Positions 8,707 to 18,709 of a DNA stretch of 64,000 nt are shown here, one piece after another. Every line of letters begins with the position of its first letter. Position 1 is the stretch's first letter. This stretch comes from Mesostigma viride. Lineage: Eukaryota > Streptophyta > Mesostigmatophyceae > Mesostigmatales > Mesostigmataceae. A program made the position numbers and the translations under genes. Below the pieces are notes generated by a model. That model saw only the letters and a list, made by a program, of their open reading frames with translations, did not search any database and had not been told where the DNA came from. Location of the stretch: the NCBI GenBank assembly GCA_009746045.1, contig RPFO01000076.1, forward strand, positions 2,307,086 through 2,371,085, given 5' to 3'.

Positions 8707-11217
8707 TCACGGGTGTTGCATCGTCATGCGCTTGCGCAACACTGCGTACTGCGGGGCAGCCTCCCGCGCCTCCTTGGTGAGTGCGTCCGCGGGATTGAGT
8801 TCATCCGCGATGTGCTGGAGACGCGTGACGCAGGAGGCCGCCTCAGCGAGTACGAGGTAATCAACGTCCTGTGACCGCGCATAGGGATTGTCAAGGAAGG
8901 CCAAACAACTTTGTGAGTCAGTGTGCACCGTGCTAGTCCAGTGAAGAGTGAACCCACACGAGCCAAATACCCAACCCAGCAAGTACCGCAGCCACATGCC
9001 ATGTGAGATAGCTGAAACAATGCCCCGGCATTCAGCCGTGTTGCGGCTAGTGGCAATGCGGCTGTGCAGGCGCGAGTACCAATCTAACAACATGCCAGGC
9101 TGGCCCTCATTGCTGATAAAGAACAGTGCCCCCATGCGGGCCCGCACTTGGCTGCCTGTGCGCGTCTCTAGATTAGCATCCGTCACTATCTCGAGGTGCA
9201 CCGGCTGTGAGCAATCGAGCCCACGAAGCACAATGCCGGGCGTCATGGCCAGCTGCCGCCGAACATGAATGGACCCTAGTCCTTCCAGCACATCATCGGG
9301 CAGGCGAGCGAGCACCGCCAAATCAGGTGCCACCGTGTCCGCCAACCACCCGAGCTTGCCCTTAACCGAGGGCCCATGGGTTGCCAACAGCGGGGACGGG
9401 AGGTCGGCCAGCAGGTCAACCACATAGTTGCGGCTATCCTGCATGTGCATGACCCATTCGCCAGAACACGAATCCCGCTGCAACGTAGACTGCACGCCGC
9501 AAAACACCACGGGTTTACCCTCCTCATGATCCACCGCCCTGCCCAGGGGAAACTTAGCCGCCACTGCAGCAAGAAACTGGGTAGCAAATGTGCGAGGTGC
9601 CACCAGCTTGAAGTCATCGCCATGCCACACGAAGAGGGCGGGCTCGCCAGGGACGCCGGTGGGGACCACAAAGAAGTTAGGATCAGCGCGATGGTACGTG
9701 GCCCCTAAGCTCTGCAAGACCTCCTCCGCGGAAATGCGGAAGATGATGGGAGAGCTCTGCAGCCCCTCCACCCCTGTCAACAGCTCGATATACTCGCTGC
9801 CAATGGTGCCATCCTGCCAGACCACCGGGACCTTCACCACGTAGCGGGTGCCTTGCCATGTTTGCTGCGCGACCCCAGCGTCGCTGTGGAGGAATGCCCG
9901 CTGAAAGTCACCGCACCACATCCCGTAGTCCTTGCCCGCGTTCCGCTTGCCCAAGTAGATGACCGTCAGTAGCCGATGCGAAACATGGTTGAGCCCAGGG
10001 GTATAAAGATCCTTGGCGTCCAGCGGGGAGGACCCCTTCGTCTCCGTGACCACGGGCCTAACCCGGAACACCACCGAAGAGTTGGTCTCGTCCGGCTTGT
10101 AGGTGAGCACGAACTTCAACCGCAACCGCGTGGCCCCGGCTGGCACACTCTCCAATCCTCGGTAGACCTCGCGCTCTCGCCACTGCTCCTTGGCTCGAAT
10201 GAACGCGTCGCGCCACAAAGCAAACTTGAGAGGATCTTGACAGTCCAGGACAAGTTGCTCCCACGTCACAGGGCTATCCGCCGCCAGTGAGTGTGAGTGG
10301 AGGCCGAAGCTGCGCGGGTGCCAATCCTGAGGCTGAATGATGGACTGGACGAGCGGCGGTGTGGAAAACGCCGCCATCGGTAAGCGCCGCACGACGCCGG
10401 GCTGCCCTACCACCCCCCCCAATGGAGCGTGGTACTCGCGAAGCGGGATGCTGCCCACCCCCGTGACCGACAGCAAGTCAGCGGACACTGAGAACCCCGG
10501 GTATGATACGAAAGGTTCGCCCAGCAAGGCCACATCCTCGTAGCCATCCACGACGTGAAACGGCGTGTCAATGCCCAACACCGGCAGCACCACCATCCCG
10601 GTAACTTGATATGCCGAAGTGCCTGCAAAGTCGGTCACCGATTTGTACGGCGACTCTAGCACTGGATACAGGGTGGCTGCCCGACGAGAGATAATAGACA
10701 CGGATGCTTGCGTGTCCACAGCCACCAGCTGCCACGGTCGACACGTAGGAAACAAGGCTGACTTAACCGGCCTGACCCCCTGTGAGAGAGTTTTGACCTG
10801 AGCCACCCCTGATGCAGCTTTTGCTTTAAGCGCCTGAGCACGCCACAAGGCCGTGACCGTTGAAGCCAGGGCCCTAGGTGGGCGAGGCGCATGGGCAGGA
10901 CCCTGACCCTCCGGCGAGGCCACGCTAGGCGGGCCTCCCACATTATCCGTGGCTAGCACAGGAGGTGAGTCACTACGTGCACTAGGTCCCGTCAAACCCA
11001 CCCCATCCTCATCCCACCCATCCACGGGGTCATATTGGGGCCCAGGGGAGGGGGGGGGTGTAGCTGTGTCTGCCCCTGGGAGCGACCCGTGGGGTACCAC
11101 CTCAGATGCTACGACAGGCGCATTATCCTTCACTACCCATCCCAGTGCCCTGTTGGCTGCCAGCTCACTCTCCATGCCATCCCCTTGCTTATAGCCTGCC
11201 ACCGATGCCCATGGTAC
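8707..11217 (-). CDS. Protease-like, reverse transcriptase and RNase H part of the Copia-like polyprotein
   Basis: An open frame of 831 codons from 11202, open up to the insertion point at 11217. Order from the N-terminus: a Pro/Asp-rich linker; a retropepsin-like stretch (LVAVDTQASVSIISRR ... VALLGEPFV); reverse transcriptase with WCGDFQRAFLHSD and FVWHGDDFKLV (catalytic DD); RNase H with VTDANLE, NTAECRG, HTDSQSCLAFL and NPADALTKEA, ending at RKRMTMQHP. The RT-RNase H order and the RNase H motifs are of Copia type. The protease-like segment sits after integrase, which is not the usual order. This part is intact. Confidence 0.85.
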   Translation of the reverse strand, partial: VPWASVAGYKQGDGMESELAANRALGWVVKDNAPVVASEVVPHGSLPGADTATPPPSPGPQYDPVDGWDEDGVGLTGPSARSDSPPVLATDNVGGPPSVASPEGQGPAHAPRPPRALASTVTALWRAQALKAKAASGVAQVKTLSQGVRPVKSALFPTCRPWQLVAVDTQASVSIISRRAATLYPVLESPYKSVTDFAGTSAYQVTGMVVLPVLGIDTPFHVVDGYEDVALLGEPFVSYPGFSVSADLLSVTGVGSIPLREYHAPLGGVVGQPGVVRRLPMAAFSTPPLVQSIIQPQDWHPRSFGLHSHSLAADSPVTWEQLVLDCQDPLKFALWRDAFIRAKEQWREREVYRGLESVPAGATRLRLKFVLTYKPDETNSSVVFRVRPVVTETKGSSPLDAKDLYTPGLNHVSHRLLTVIYLGKRNAGKDYGMWCGDFQRAFLHSDAGVAQQTWQGTRYVVKVPVVWQDGTIGSEYIELLTGVEGLQSSPIIFRISAEEVLQSLGATYHRADPNFFVVPTGVPGEPALFVWHGDDFKLVAPRTFATQFLAAVAAKFPLGRAVDHEEGKPVVFCGVQSTLQRDSCSGEWVMHMQDSRNYVVDLLADLPSPLLATHGPSVKGKLGWLADTVAPDLAVLARLPDDVLEGLGSIHVRRQLAMTPGIVLRGLDCSQPVHLEIVTDANLETRTGSQVRARMGALFFISNEGQPGMLLDWYSRLHSRIATSRNTAECRGIVSAISHGMWLRYLLGWVFGSCGFTLHWTSTVHTDSQSCLAFLDNPYARSQDVDYLVLAEAASCVTRLQHIADELNPADALTKEAREAAPQYAVLRKRMTMQHP

Positions 11218-11623
11218 TGTTACGCCGCGGATATCTACCTCCGCCTCTACCTCTAATGGGCCTGATACTACCTAAACTGGTCAGGCCTCCTCTACTCAAA
11301 CCTCTGGCGAAAGACGAACGTGACGGAGCTGATCTCAATGCATTAACGTATGTGTTACTATAATACGCCATACAACCATTTACCAAAACCCGTTTACTCC
11401 AGGAATAGAGGAAGGAAACACAACTACACTGCCGTGACCCAATCCTATATGTGTTAATTCATTTAACACACGCCGAGTGCACACACAAGGGGTAGAACGC
11501 GCATAAATGGTCACCAACGGTCCAACACGCTCGGGCCGACATGGCCCTCGCCTACAGATGCACGCTGGTCCACTACATCTACTGATGCACGCTGGTCCAC
11601 TACATTCTACCACAGGATCAGGA
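11218..11623 (-). repeat. Truncated 3' LTR of the Gypsy-like element
   Basis: 406 bp, matching 18133-18542 except for a 4-bp indel and at least one substitution. The first 171 bp (minus strand) are missing; at 11623 the LTR joins pol sequence directly. A frame of about 65 codons (SRGGLTSLGSIRPIRG) recurs in both LTRs and is not assigned. Confidence 0.88.
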
Positions 11624-13457
11624 GCATTGTCCTAGAGATATACTCAATTGGCTGTAAGCCCTGACCCTGATCCTGGAGAAGGACGCCACCTATAGCTACC
11701 TTACTAGCATCTGTAGCCACAACAAAGGGTTTAGTAGTATCCGGTAGGATGAGTACAGGAGGGGAAAGGAGTAGGGATTTTAGGCACTGAAAAGCCGACT
11801 GACATTCACTACTCCAAACAAAGGGGATATCCTTCTTTAATAAATGATTAACAGGGGCTGCTATAGTTGCGAAACGCGGGATAAAACGCCTATAGTAAGA
11901 AGCAATTCCGAGAAAACTACGTACACCTTTAACGTCGGTAGGGGTAGGCCATTCCTGAATTGACTTAGTTTTATCCGGGTCGGTAGCGACCCCGGCATCT
12001 GACAGAACGTGCCCTAAAAATGGGACACTCCTACCCGAACGAACTTTAGCACGGCGCGCCCACAAAGAATTTTCAGCCATTATTTCTAATACTTTCTTTA
12101 AATCACGTAGGTGCGTTTCAAAATCAGGATAGTAAATAAGAATATCATCTAAGTACGCTTGAGCACAAGAACGGTCATGCTCAGATAAAGAAACAGAGGA
12201 GAAGGAAGGATCCTTTAAATCAGAGGACACCTGAGGAAGGTGAGAATTTCCCATAACAGGTCTAAGCACTTCATTCATTAACATTTGAAAAGAGGCAGGC
12301 GAGTTACAGAGTCCCATAGCCGCTACTCTAAACTGGTAATGACCAAAAGGGGTAGCAAAGGCGGTTTTATGGCAATCCTCAGGAGCTATCCGCAACTGCC
12401 AAAAACCATCCGCACAATCCAGTACTGTGAAACAAGTGGAACCTTTAACCTTATTAAATATATCATCAATACGAGGTAGAGGGTATTTAGACTTCACAGT
12501 AATATCATTCAACTTCCTATAATCAGTAACTAGGCGAAACTTGCCATTTGGCTTAGGAACTAACAGGACACCAGCTGAGTAGGGAGAGTTACTAGGCTCT
12601 ATCAATCCTGCTTCTAATAATGACACTAAAATCTGTTTTAGTTCCTTTAACTCGGTGGGGCCCATTCTATACATCGGAGAGTGCGTAGGAACTGCACCGT
12701 CCTTGATAACTACACGGTGTAAAACAGAACGAGGAGGAGGATAAGAAGGAGTCTTTTCTTCAAAGACTTTTGAGGAATCTATCACGGCCATGTATCTTAC
12801 TATTTCATTTTCAGTAAATCCCACTCCTATTGTATCCACTGTGTTTATATCTATATCCACACTATTATTAGTGATAGGTATCTCCTGTACTTCTAACTGA
12901 AGGAACATACATAATAAATATCCATATTTCTTTAATTCAGAACGCAACTCATCATTGGACATTAATACTTCAGGTATAGGTCTTACAGGAGGATCAACAG
13001 GTGCAGGAGGAGTAATATCTACCAAGGATAAATTTTCCAATCTATAATGACGTTCCGGTACCCAGTAAGAGCTATCTGGAAACCAAATGACCATGGTATC
13101 ATAATTAATAGTAATCTTATTATCCTGGTGCCAATCTAATCCTAGTAATACATCAGCGGTAGTGATAGGGCCTATAGTGGCCGTCAGGTTGACAGTACGT
13201 CCTTGTATGACGAGGGGAAGGGACACCGTACCCGGGGAATGACTGGTGCGACCATCAGCATAATGAACAGTGACAGCTTTGGTGTGAGTGGTAGGGACTA
13301 GTCCTAAACGCCTAACTAGGGCCTCGCTCACGAAGGAGCTAGCCGCACCGCTATCTACCAACACAGAGACATTCAAGAGTTCATCAGCATGCAAGAAGGG
13401 GTCTACAACAGTGTGAGGGACGGTTAAACCACCATTCAAGAACATAAGAGGACGCAC
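11607..13457 (-). CDS. Gypsy-like pol: protease and reverse transcriptase, truncated in RNase H
   Basis: 616 codons. Residues about 30-110 are an aspartic protease (SVLVDSGAASSFVSEALV and a later ADVLLGLDWH). Reverse transcriptase follows with PYSAGVLLVPKPNGKFRLV, TVLDCADGFWQLRIA, AMGLCNSPASFQMLMNE and the catalytic YLDDILIY. The thumb and RNase H start are seen in FLGIASYYRRFIPRF and FVVATDASKVAIGGVL. After IEYISRTM the frame enters LTR sequence and stops within a few residues. Integrase is absent. The stop is therefore a deletion product, not the original C-terminus. Confidence 0.88.
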   Translation of the reverse strand: MRPLMFLNGGLTVPHTVVDPFLHADELLNVSVLVDSGAASSFVSEALVRRLGLVPTTHTKAVTVHYADGRTSHSPGTVSLPLVIQGRTVNLTATIGPITTADVLLGLDWHQDNKITINYDTMVIWFPDSSYWVPERHYRLENLSLVDITPPAPVDPPVRPIPEVLMSNDELRSELKKYGYLLCMFLQLEVQEIPITNNSVDIDINTVDTIGVGFTENEIVRYMAVIDSSKVFEEKTPSYPPPRSVLHRVVIKDGAVPTHSPMYRMGPTELKELKQILVSLLEAGLIEPSNSPYSAGVLLVPKPNGKFRLVTDYRKLNDITVKSKYPLPRIDDIFNKVKGSTCFTVLDCADGFWQLRIAPEDCHKTAFATPFGHYQFRVAAMGLCNSPASFQMLMNEVLRPVMGNSHLPQVSSDLKDPSFSSVSLSEHDRSCAQAYLDDILIYYPDFETHLRDLKKVLEIMAENSLWARRAKVRSGRSVPFLGHVLSDAGVATDPDKTKSIQEWPTPTDVKGVRSFLGIASYYRRFIPRFATIAAPVNHLLKKDIPFVWSSECQSAFQCLKSLLLSPPVLILPDTTKPFVVATDASKVAIGGVLLQDQGQGLQPIEYISRTMLLILW

Positions 13458-13570
13458 ACGTAGTGGTAGGGAAGATTCAGCTCCTACAGAGGTTATAAAA
13501 ACAGGCAGGCAAAAATTTTTATCTGGGGTACTATCTAAGGACCTGTCCAGGTTACCCCCGGCTGACAGGC

Positions 13571-14947
13571 CTACTGTTCCCCCTCCCCCCCCAAATCCAT
13601 ATGAACTAACCCCGAAGAAGACCCTGGCGAAAAAGCCACTGCTGGAGGGTCACGAGGGAGCGAAGAGGGTGCGGGAGCCTGATTATCATAGGGGAACCCT
13701 GGGGGTCCTGCCTGCACAGCATTCAGCCTACTAGGGGTAGCTGAGGGAATGCGTCCTGAAGTAGGACGAATAGGAGCACGCTGAGGGGTACGAGGAGGGC
13801 GAGCGTCGGGATGAGGGGGAGCACCCGAAAGGAACTTGGGGCACTCACGTTTAAGATGACCTACTTCCTTACAATGATAGCATGTGATATGAGAGACATC
13901 AAGGGCTGAGAGGTCAGTAACACAGATATCTAATTCTTCTACATAGGAGTTCTCCTCCTCAGGGGTAAGGATAATATTATTAATACGGGAACGGGTAGGA
14001 AGAGAAGGGGTGGTGAAGAAATCTGCTACACGCAAGAGATGCTGGCGCACATGCTTGAGGAGCAGATCAGTAAAACGGTAGGCAGAGAACTGGCGCTTGA
14101 CTTCACGTAATAAAGGTCTACTGAGGCCTTGGAGGAAGCGAGCACGTACTTCTGCACCCGACAAATCCCTAATTCGTACCATCTGAGCATCAAACTCTTT
14201 CATATACTCCTTAAATGATTTAGTACCCTGCTGCAAGGTACCAAAGGCTAATCTATCCTGCCAATCTGAATCAGGAGGGACTAAATGGTTCTCTAAACGC
14301 TTAAACAATTCTGCTACAGAGTTAGGGTAGGCATGAGAGGCCAAAGACTCACACTGAATGAGGTTAGCAAGCTCAGGAGTAATGCAGGTTGTAAGATAGT
14401 GAGGAACTAATACAGCATCAGAGAGACGCCATCTATTATGATTCTGCCACGACTCTGTGTTCTGGGTAAGCAACATAATAAAGGTGAAAAACTGTTGAGG
14501 GGTAGACTTGACATCCAGCTTGGGAAGGTTAGCAAAGAGGGGAAGAGCAGGAGGCTTAGGGGGATTAGAAGAGTCAGTTTTTCCCATAGGGCCACTATCT
14601 TCCACTGCTATATAAGCGGGATAGAAGGAAGGAAGAGGAAAAGTCTTGGGTAGGGGTCTAGAAGGGGCCACCGTTTCAGGCTGGTGCCCATAAGAAAAGG
14701 GGACAGTATATTGCTCACGAAGAGAGGAGTAGGCAAAATGATCATAATTTCTATCATCTAGGGGCATGGTGCTGAAATCACTGTTAACTTCTAAATCAGC
14801 CACACGGGTAGGGACCTGGGCTGCCTCATAGGCCGTCTCAGGGTAGGACCAGGAAGCAGGTGGGTAAAAGGGAACTGCACTAGGGCGCCCAGAAGGGCCG
14901 ACAGGGGCAGAGGCACGACCCGTATTAAACGCAGGCATGGAAGGCAC
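13571..14947 (-). CDS. Gypsy-like gag with CCHC zinc knuckle
   Basis: 458 codons from MPSMPAFNTG; the frame is open a little further, to about 15000. The N-terminal third is Pro-rich and disordered. The capsid-like middle has WQDRLAFGTLQQGTKSFKEY and ARFLQGLSRPLLREVKRQF, typical of Gypsy gag. The nucleocapsid knuckle is CYHCKEVGHLKREC, followed by a Pro/Arg-rich tail. The next frame (protease-RT) is offset, so expression would need a frameshift or separate initiation. Confidence 0.85.
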   Translation of the reverse strand: MPSMPAFNTGRASAPVGPSGRPSAVPFYPPASWSYPETAYEAAQVPTRVADLEVNSDFSTMPLDDRNYDHFAYSSLREQYTVPFSYGHQPETVAPSRPLPKTFPLPSFYPAYIAVEDSGPMGKTDSSNPPKPPALPLFANLPKLDVKSTPQQFFTFIMLLTQNTESWQNHNRWRLSDAVLVPHYLTTCITPELANLIQCESLASHAYPNSVAELFKRLENHLVPPDSDWQDRLAFGTLQQGTKSFKEYMKEFDAQMVRIRDLSGAEVRARFLQGLSRPLLREVKRQFSAYRFTDLLLKHVRQHLLRVADFFTTPSLPTRSRINNIILTPEEENSYVEELDICVTDLSALDVSHITCYHCKEVGHLKRECPKFLSGAPPHPDARPPRTPQRAPIRPTSGRIPSATPSRLNAVQAGPPGFPYDNQAPAPSSLPRDPPAVAFSPGSSSGLVHMDLGGEGEQ

Positions 14948-15003
14948 AGGGTGGGAAGGAGGCCTAGCAACATTGTTGGTTAGTGAGGACCTAATCCACT
15001 CAC

Positions 15004-16742
15004 GGTCCTAAATTTAGGACTTTGTCCTAAATTGTCCTAGAGGTCACTATAACCGAGGTACCGGGGGGGGGGGTCACTATATGGACCGTACCCCATGTGG
15101 ACCGTACCCGGCATGATGTACCCGACCCGTGGTACCGGCACATGGTACCCGGATTCCGTACCCGGGTACCGGGTATAATGGCGGGAAAGTAGGTACCTCG
15201 ACCAAAAATATAACCGATTTTGGAGCGAAAAAGTGGGTGCGGGAATGATCTGAGGTGGATATGGCGACCTGACAATCGTGGCCGGCGTTTTCACGTGCGT
15301 TTATCATTTCGGGCGCCCAGTAGCAAAAACGAAAGGTCGTTAGTTATGCTTAAAGGCTGTGAAATTTTCTGCGCAAGTTTTTATGTGTAGCGCTGTAGCA
15401 CAGCGGCACAACACAAATGGGTCGCAGATCGCCTGCTCGCGGAGGGTCGATTTTGGCACAAACATGTTAGTGTATTAGCAATGGTGGTGCGAATCAAGCC
15501 AGGAAATTTTTGTGGACGATTTTGATTATAGTCTGGAGTTTATAAACGGAGTATTTGACATGGGAGCGCCTGGGCCGTGATATTCTTGCCCGATTTGCAT
15601 TGTCGACCATGTTTTAGGGACGTTCAGGCTGGGCAGCGAGCGCACCTTATAGGTCTTCACTTTCGGTATTTCTTGGACCTAGAACGCAGCACAAGCGTGG
15701 TTTATATCATTTTCGAACCGGTTGGCCAGCTTTGGTGCGCTCAGCTCTCGGAAAGCTGACCTCGCTGCGGATTTCAGCGACTTTTTTGCAACCATCTGGA
15801 ATGAGGCGACGTAAGTAGCAGGTACGTGCCGGGGTGCCCTAGATCATGAGTGTAACTGGCAACGCTGTCGTGGTGTTTTGAGTCAGTAAGCTATGCCTAA
15901 AAAGAGGGGACGCTCTCTGTGCACATAACTGTCACACATAGTTGGTTTACGTCATACAATTTTTTACGTCTCTATCTTCGTCGTCCGCTGCAGCTAAAAC
16001 ACACATGCGTAAGCGCAGTTTTACTCATGTGTTAGTTATAAACCATGGTCCTATGGCCTGCAGTCGTTCAGGGTGTTCTCAGACAGTATATACAGTATGG
16101 TTTACGTGTTACATGCAGCCTGAATTCGCTCACAAAGCGTTGCATGTTAGCACAACGTTGTTCTGTAACTTGATTTGGCTGCATTCATAAGTTAGTTGCA
16201 ATGCAAATGCAATGTTTTTTCATCGCTGGGTGGTGGCCAGCATGTCCGTGATGTCAAAGAAGGTTTGGCATATGCTTAGAGAAAGTTTACCGCAAGGGGT
16301 GGGCCATCTTCAATCCGGGCAACCTCAGCAACCATGCAACCGTATATTGCATTACCTGCACCATCTGTGACACCCTTAAGCACGCGTATATAGAGAGGCA
16401 GCCACAGCAGGGTATGGCCTTGTTATACGCTGCCCCGCCATCCCAAGGCCTCGTAGGGTCCCCTAGCGCTTGTAAGATGCTCAAGGGACCGTGTGGATAG
16501 CATGGTCATGCGTTGACACTAATTGGTCCTATTGGTCCTAAATTCTCATTTTGACCAAATTCGCGGTTTGAGGCCTGCCATGGGCCAGGGTCCATTCAGG
16601 CACTAAATGTAATTATTTGAACCCAGGTTTTTGATAGAAACTAAAAAAGTGTGTTATCTGTCATGGGCACGAATGCCAGGGTCAAATTTTAATGTTTGCA
16701 TGTATATTTTTTAATTCCAAGCGGTCCTAAATTTAGGACTTT
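15004..16742. mobile_element. 1.7-kb non-coding insertion bounded by 20-bp identical repeats
   Basis: GGTCCTAAATTTAGGACTTT occurs at 15004-15023 and 16723-16742; its core GTCCTAAATTTAGGAC is a perfect palindrome. The DNA between splits the 5' region of the Gypsy-like element between a small frame (17070-16711) and gag (14947). No convincing reading frame is present. Related GTCCTAAATT motifs lie just inside the left end (15024-15033) and near 16530. A 20-bp target duplication would point to LINE-type insertion; palindromic element termini are the alternative. Confidence 0.6.
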
Positions 16743-17070
16743 TTCTGGGAAAACTAACACTGGGGGGTTGAGCCAAGGTTGCAGGAGGGGCAGGGGCCTG
16801 GTTCAAGGTAAGGGAAGGGTCATCACTAAATCTGACTTGCATACGTTGTTCATAGGTAGGAGGGGTAAGTGAGGGACGACGGCGACCACCAGCAACAGGA
16901 GAAGGAGGTGAGGTACGAAGATTACCTTGAGGAGTGAGATGGTGTACCGTTTCCAAGGAGTCCCGTCGGTTACCACGAGTGTTGTTATTGTTAATATTAT
17001 TATTATTAGTATTATTCATAGTAGGAGTATTGGTAGGTATAGGCGACATGTTACCACCCACTGGATCCAT
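16711..17070 (-). CDS. Small Asn/Pro-rich frame of the Gypsy-like element
   Basis: 119 codons from MDPVGGNMSP, with a poly-Asn stretch (NNTNNNNINNNN) and a Pro/Ser-rich basic remainder. The C-terminus KSPKFRTAWN runs into the repeat at the insertion border, so the original protein may have continued toward gag. It could be an N-terminal part of the gag region. Function not recognised. Confidence 0.45.
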   Translation of the reverse strand: MDPVGGNMSPIPTNTPTMNNTNNNNINNNNTRGNRRDSLETVHHLTPQGNLRTSPPSPVAGGRRRPSLTPPTYEQRMQVRFSDDPSLTLNQAPAPPATLAQPPSVSFPRKSPKFRTAWN

Positions 17071-17194
17071 TTTTAATTAAATAAATGATTAGAAATCTAA
17101 CTGAAAGCAACAAAGATAAAGGACAAGGCCTAATTTAAGGCAAGGAAAGAAAAGAAAAAGTTTTTAAGGGCTTAAAAGAAGGAAACAATTTAAC

Positions 17195-17587
17195 TCAATC
17201 CTTTTTAACAACAGTAATGGATAGGGAACCGAATTCTAAGGTGAGAGGAGTATCTAAGCTAGATGAGGATGCAGCCCGCTTAGGGGGAGACGAAGGAGGG
17301 GTAGCAAAATCTAGAGCTTCTACAGGAGGGCGACCATGAAGAGTAGGGCGTACGTGCAGGCCTAAATCTGATTGGCTATGATCTATAAGGAACTGCTGAG
17401 CTTCTTCGAAGGTCATAAATTTCTTATACCTAATTACGTTGTATACACGGTTCTGGACAATCTTCCTAGCGTCGGACCAAGAAAGGAAAATGGAGGACCA
17501 TTGAGGCGTAATCACTACGTAATATTTAGCTAGACTATTATCACTAGAAGAATGGGAAGGAGCAGTAAAAGATCGCCGCTGGCTCAT
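17195..17587 (-). CDS. Accessory protein with a caulimovirus-VI / RNase H1 N-terminal-like domain
   Basis: 130 codons from MSQRRSFTAP. Residues about 22-72 (YYVVITPQWSSIFLSW, then VYNVIRYKKFMTFEEAQQFL) fit the small domain found at the N-terminus of eukaryotic RNase H1 and in caulimovirus inclusion proteins, which binds RNA:DNA hybrids or double-stranded RNA: the YYVV start, the IFxSW motif, the KKFxTxEEAxxFL helix. The rest is Ser/Pro-rich. The start codon overlaps the stop of the preceding 67-codon frame (ATGA), suggesting coupled translation. Role in the element is inferred, perhaps replication-intermediate binding. Confidence 0.6.
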   Translation of the reverse strand: MSQRRSFTAPSHSSSDNSLAKYYVVITPQWSSIFLSWSDARKIVQNRVYNVIRYKKFMTFEEAQQFLIDHSQSDLGLHVRPTLHGRPPVEALDFATPPSSPPKRAASSSSLDTPLTLEFGSLSITVVKKD

Positions 17588-17787
17588 GGTAACGCACCTT
17601 GTTCTTGAGTAGTCACGATAGGAGTGGAAGGGGTAGGAGTCGACTTAGCTGGGTTATCTGGATCACCGAAATGACGAGGGCGACAACGGTCCAGCGCTCG
17701 TAGTCCTAAAGTCAGCGACCCAGTGAATTTCTGCGAGTGCGGCCGTCTAATGAGCAGCAACACGAAGGAAAAGGTGGATCCTACCAA
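17584..17787 (-). CDS. 67-codon frame at the 5' end of the Gypsy-like interior
   Basis: Starts MVGSTFSFVL and ends TTQEQGALP, with its stop overlapping the start of the next frame by ATGA. A hydrophobic N-terminus is followed by a basic, Pro/Thr-rich part. Not recognised; it may be only a leader frame. Confidence 0.3.
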   Translation of the reverse strand: MVGSTFSFVLLLIRRPHSQKFTGSLTLGLRALDRCRPRHFGDPDNPAKSTPTPSTPIVTTQEQGALP

Positions 17788-18117
17788 GACGCTAATCGTC
17801 TCACTAACACCGAAACGAAACCATCACCTATCTAAGACATCACCTATCTCCGACATCACCTATCTAAGACAGTAAGCAACCGTAAGCAGGAAAACAAGGC
17901 GAAGGACAGGCTAACTACGAAAGGGTTTATCCGCTGCGAGCAGGTCTAGCATCTAGGTAGAGCGTGTCCCGAAACGGGCAGCACTACTCTCCTAGCTTGA
18001 AGGCGACCCGCCCATTACCTATCAAGGACGTGTCGGCTTCGTATTCCTGGACGCGGAAGGGGTCTTGAAAAGGCGTATGTGGCAAGGGATCGTCGTCTCG
18101 TTCTCTACCTACTGAAG

Positions 18118-18131
18118 TTCCTCCGGAACCA
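18118..18131 (-). other. Candidate primer binding site of the Gypsy-like element
   Basis: One base after the end of the 5' LTR the minus strand reads TGGTTCCGGAGGAAC, which begins TGG as expected for pairing with a tRNA CCA end. The tRNA is not identified. Confidence 0.4.
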
Positions 18132-18132
18132 T

Positions 18133-18709
18133 TGTTACGCCGCGGATATCTACCTCCGCCTCTACCTCTAATGGGCCTGATACTACCTAAACTGGTCAGG
18201 CCTCCTCTACTCAAACCTCTGGCGAAAGACGAACGTGACGGAGCTGATCTCAATGCATTAACGTATGTGTTACTATAATACGCCATACAACCATTTACCA
18301 AAACCCGTTTACTCCAGGAATAGAGGAAGGAAACACAACTACACTGCCGTGACCCAAGCCTATATGTGTTAATTCATTTAACACACGCCGAGTGCACACA
18401 CAAGGGGTAGAACGCGCATAAATGGTCACCAACGGTCCAACACGCTCGATCGGGCCGACATGGCCCTCGCCTACAGATGCACGCTGGTCCACTACATCTA
18501 CTGATGCACGCTGGTCCACTACATTCTACCACAGGATCAGGACCACTAGTAAAGTACGCGGCGCGGCGCCCAACGGCACCCAATGTACCACAGTACTGTT
18601 ACGAAGACAATAATGTCCCGGTAGGAGCCTAAACGTAAACCTAGGGACAACCGAGGCAAAAGACCTAATTTACGTCCGTAACTACAACGAATTGTTACGC
18701 GACGTAACA
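18133..18709 (-). repeat. 5' LTR of the Gypsy-like element, complete
   Basis: 577 bp with TGTTACG...CGTAACA termini, followed by the GGTAC duplication at 18710. The part from 18133 to 18542 is shared with the truncated copy at 11218-11623. A tandem duplicate of GATGCACGCTGGTCCACTAC lies near 18475-18525. Confidence 0.85.

Larger units (their letters stand above)
11218..18709 (-). mobile_element. Gypsy-like LTR retrotransposon, internally deleted, nested in the Copia-like element
   Basis: Ends TGTTACGCC and GCGACGTAACA; host bases GGTAC flank both sides (11213-11217 and 18710-18714). Joining the host sequence with one GGTAC restores one frame across the site, which confirms the boundaries. 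Minus-strand order: 5' LTR (18709-18133), three small frames, gag, protease and reverse transcriptase, then an abrupt join to a truncated 3' LTR (11623-11218). The rest of RNase H, integrase, polypurine tract and the first 171 bp of the 3' LTR are gone, so the copy is defective. It also holds a 1.7-kb insertion at about 15004-16742. Confidence 0.9.
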
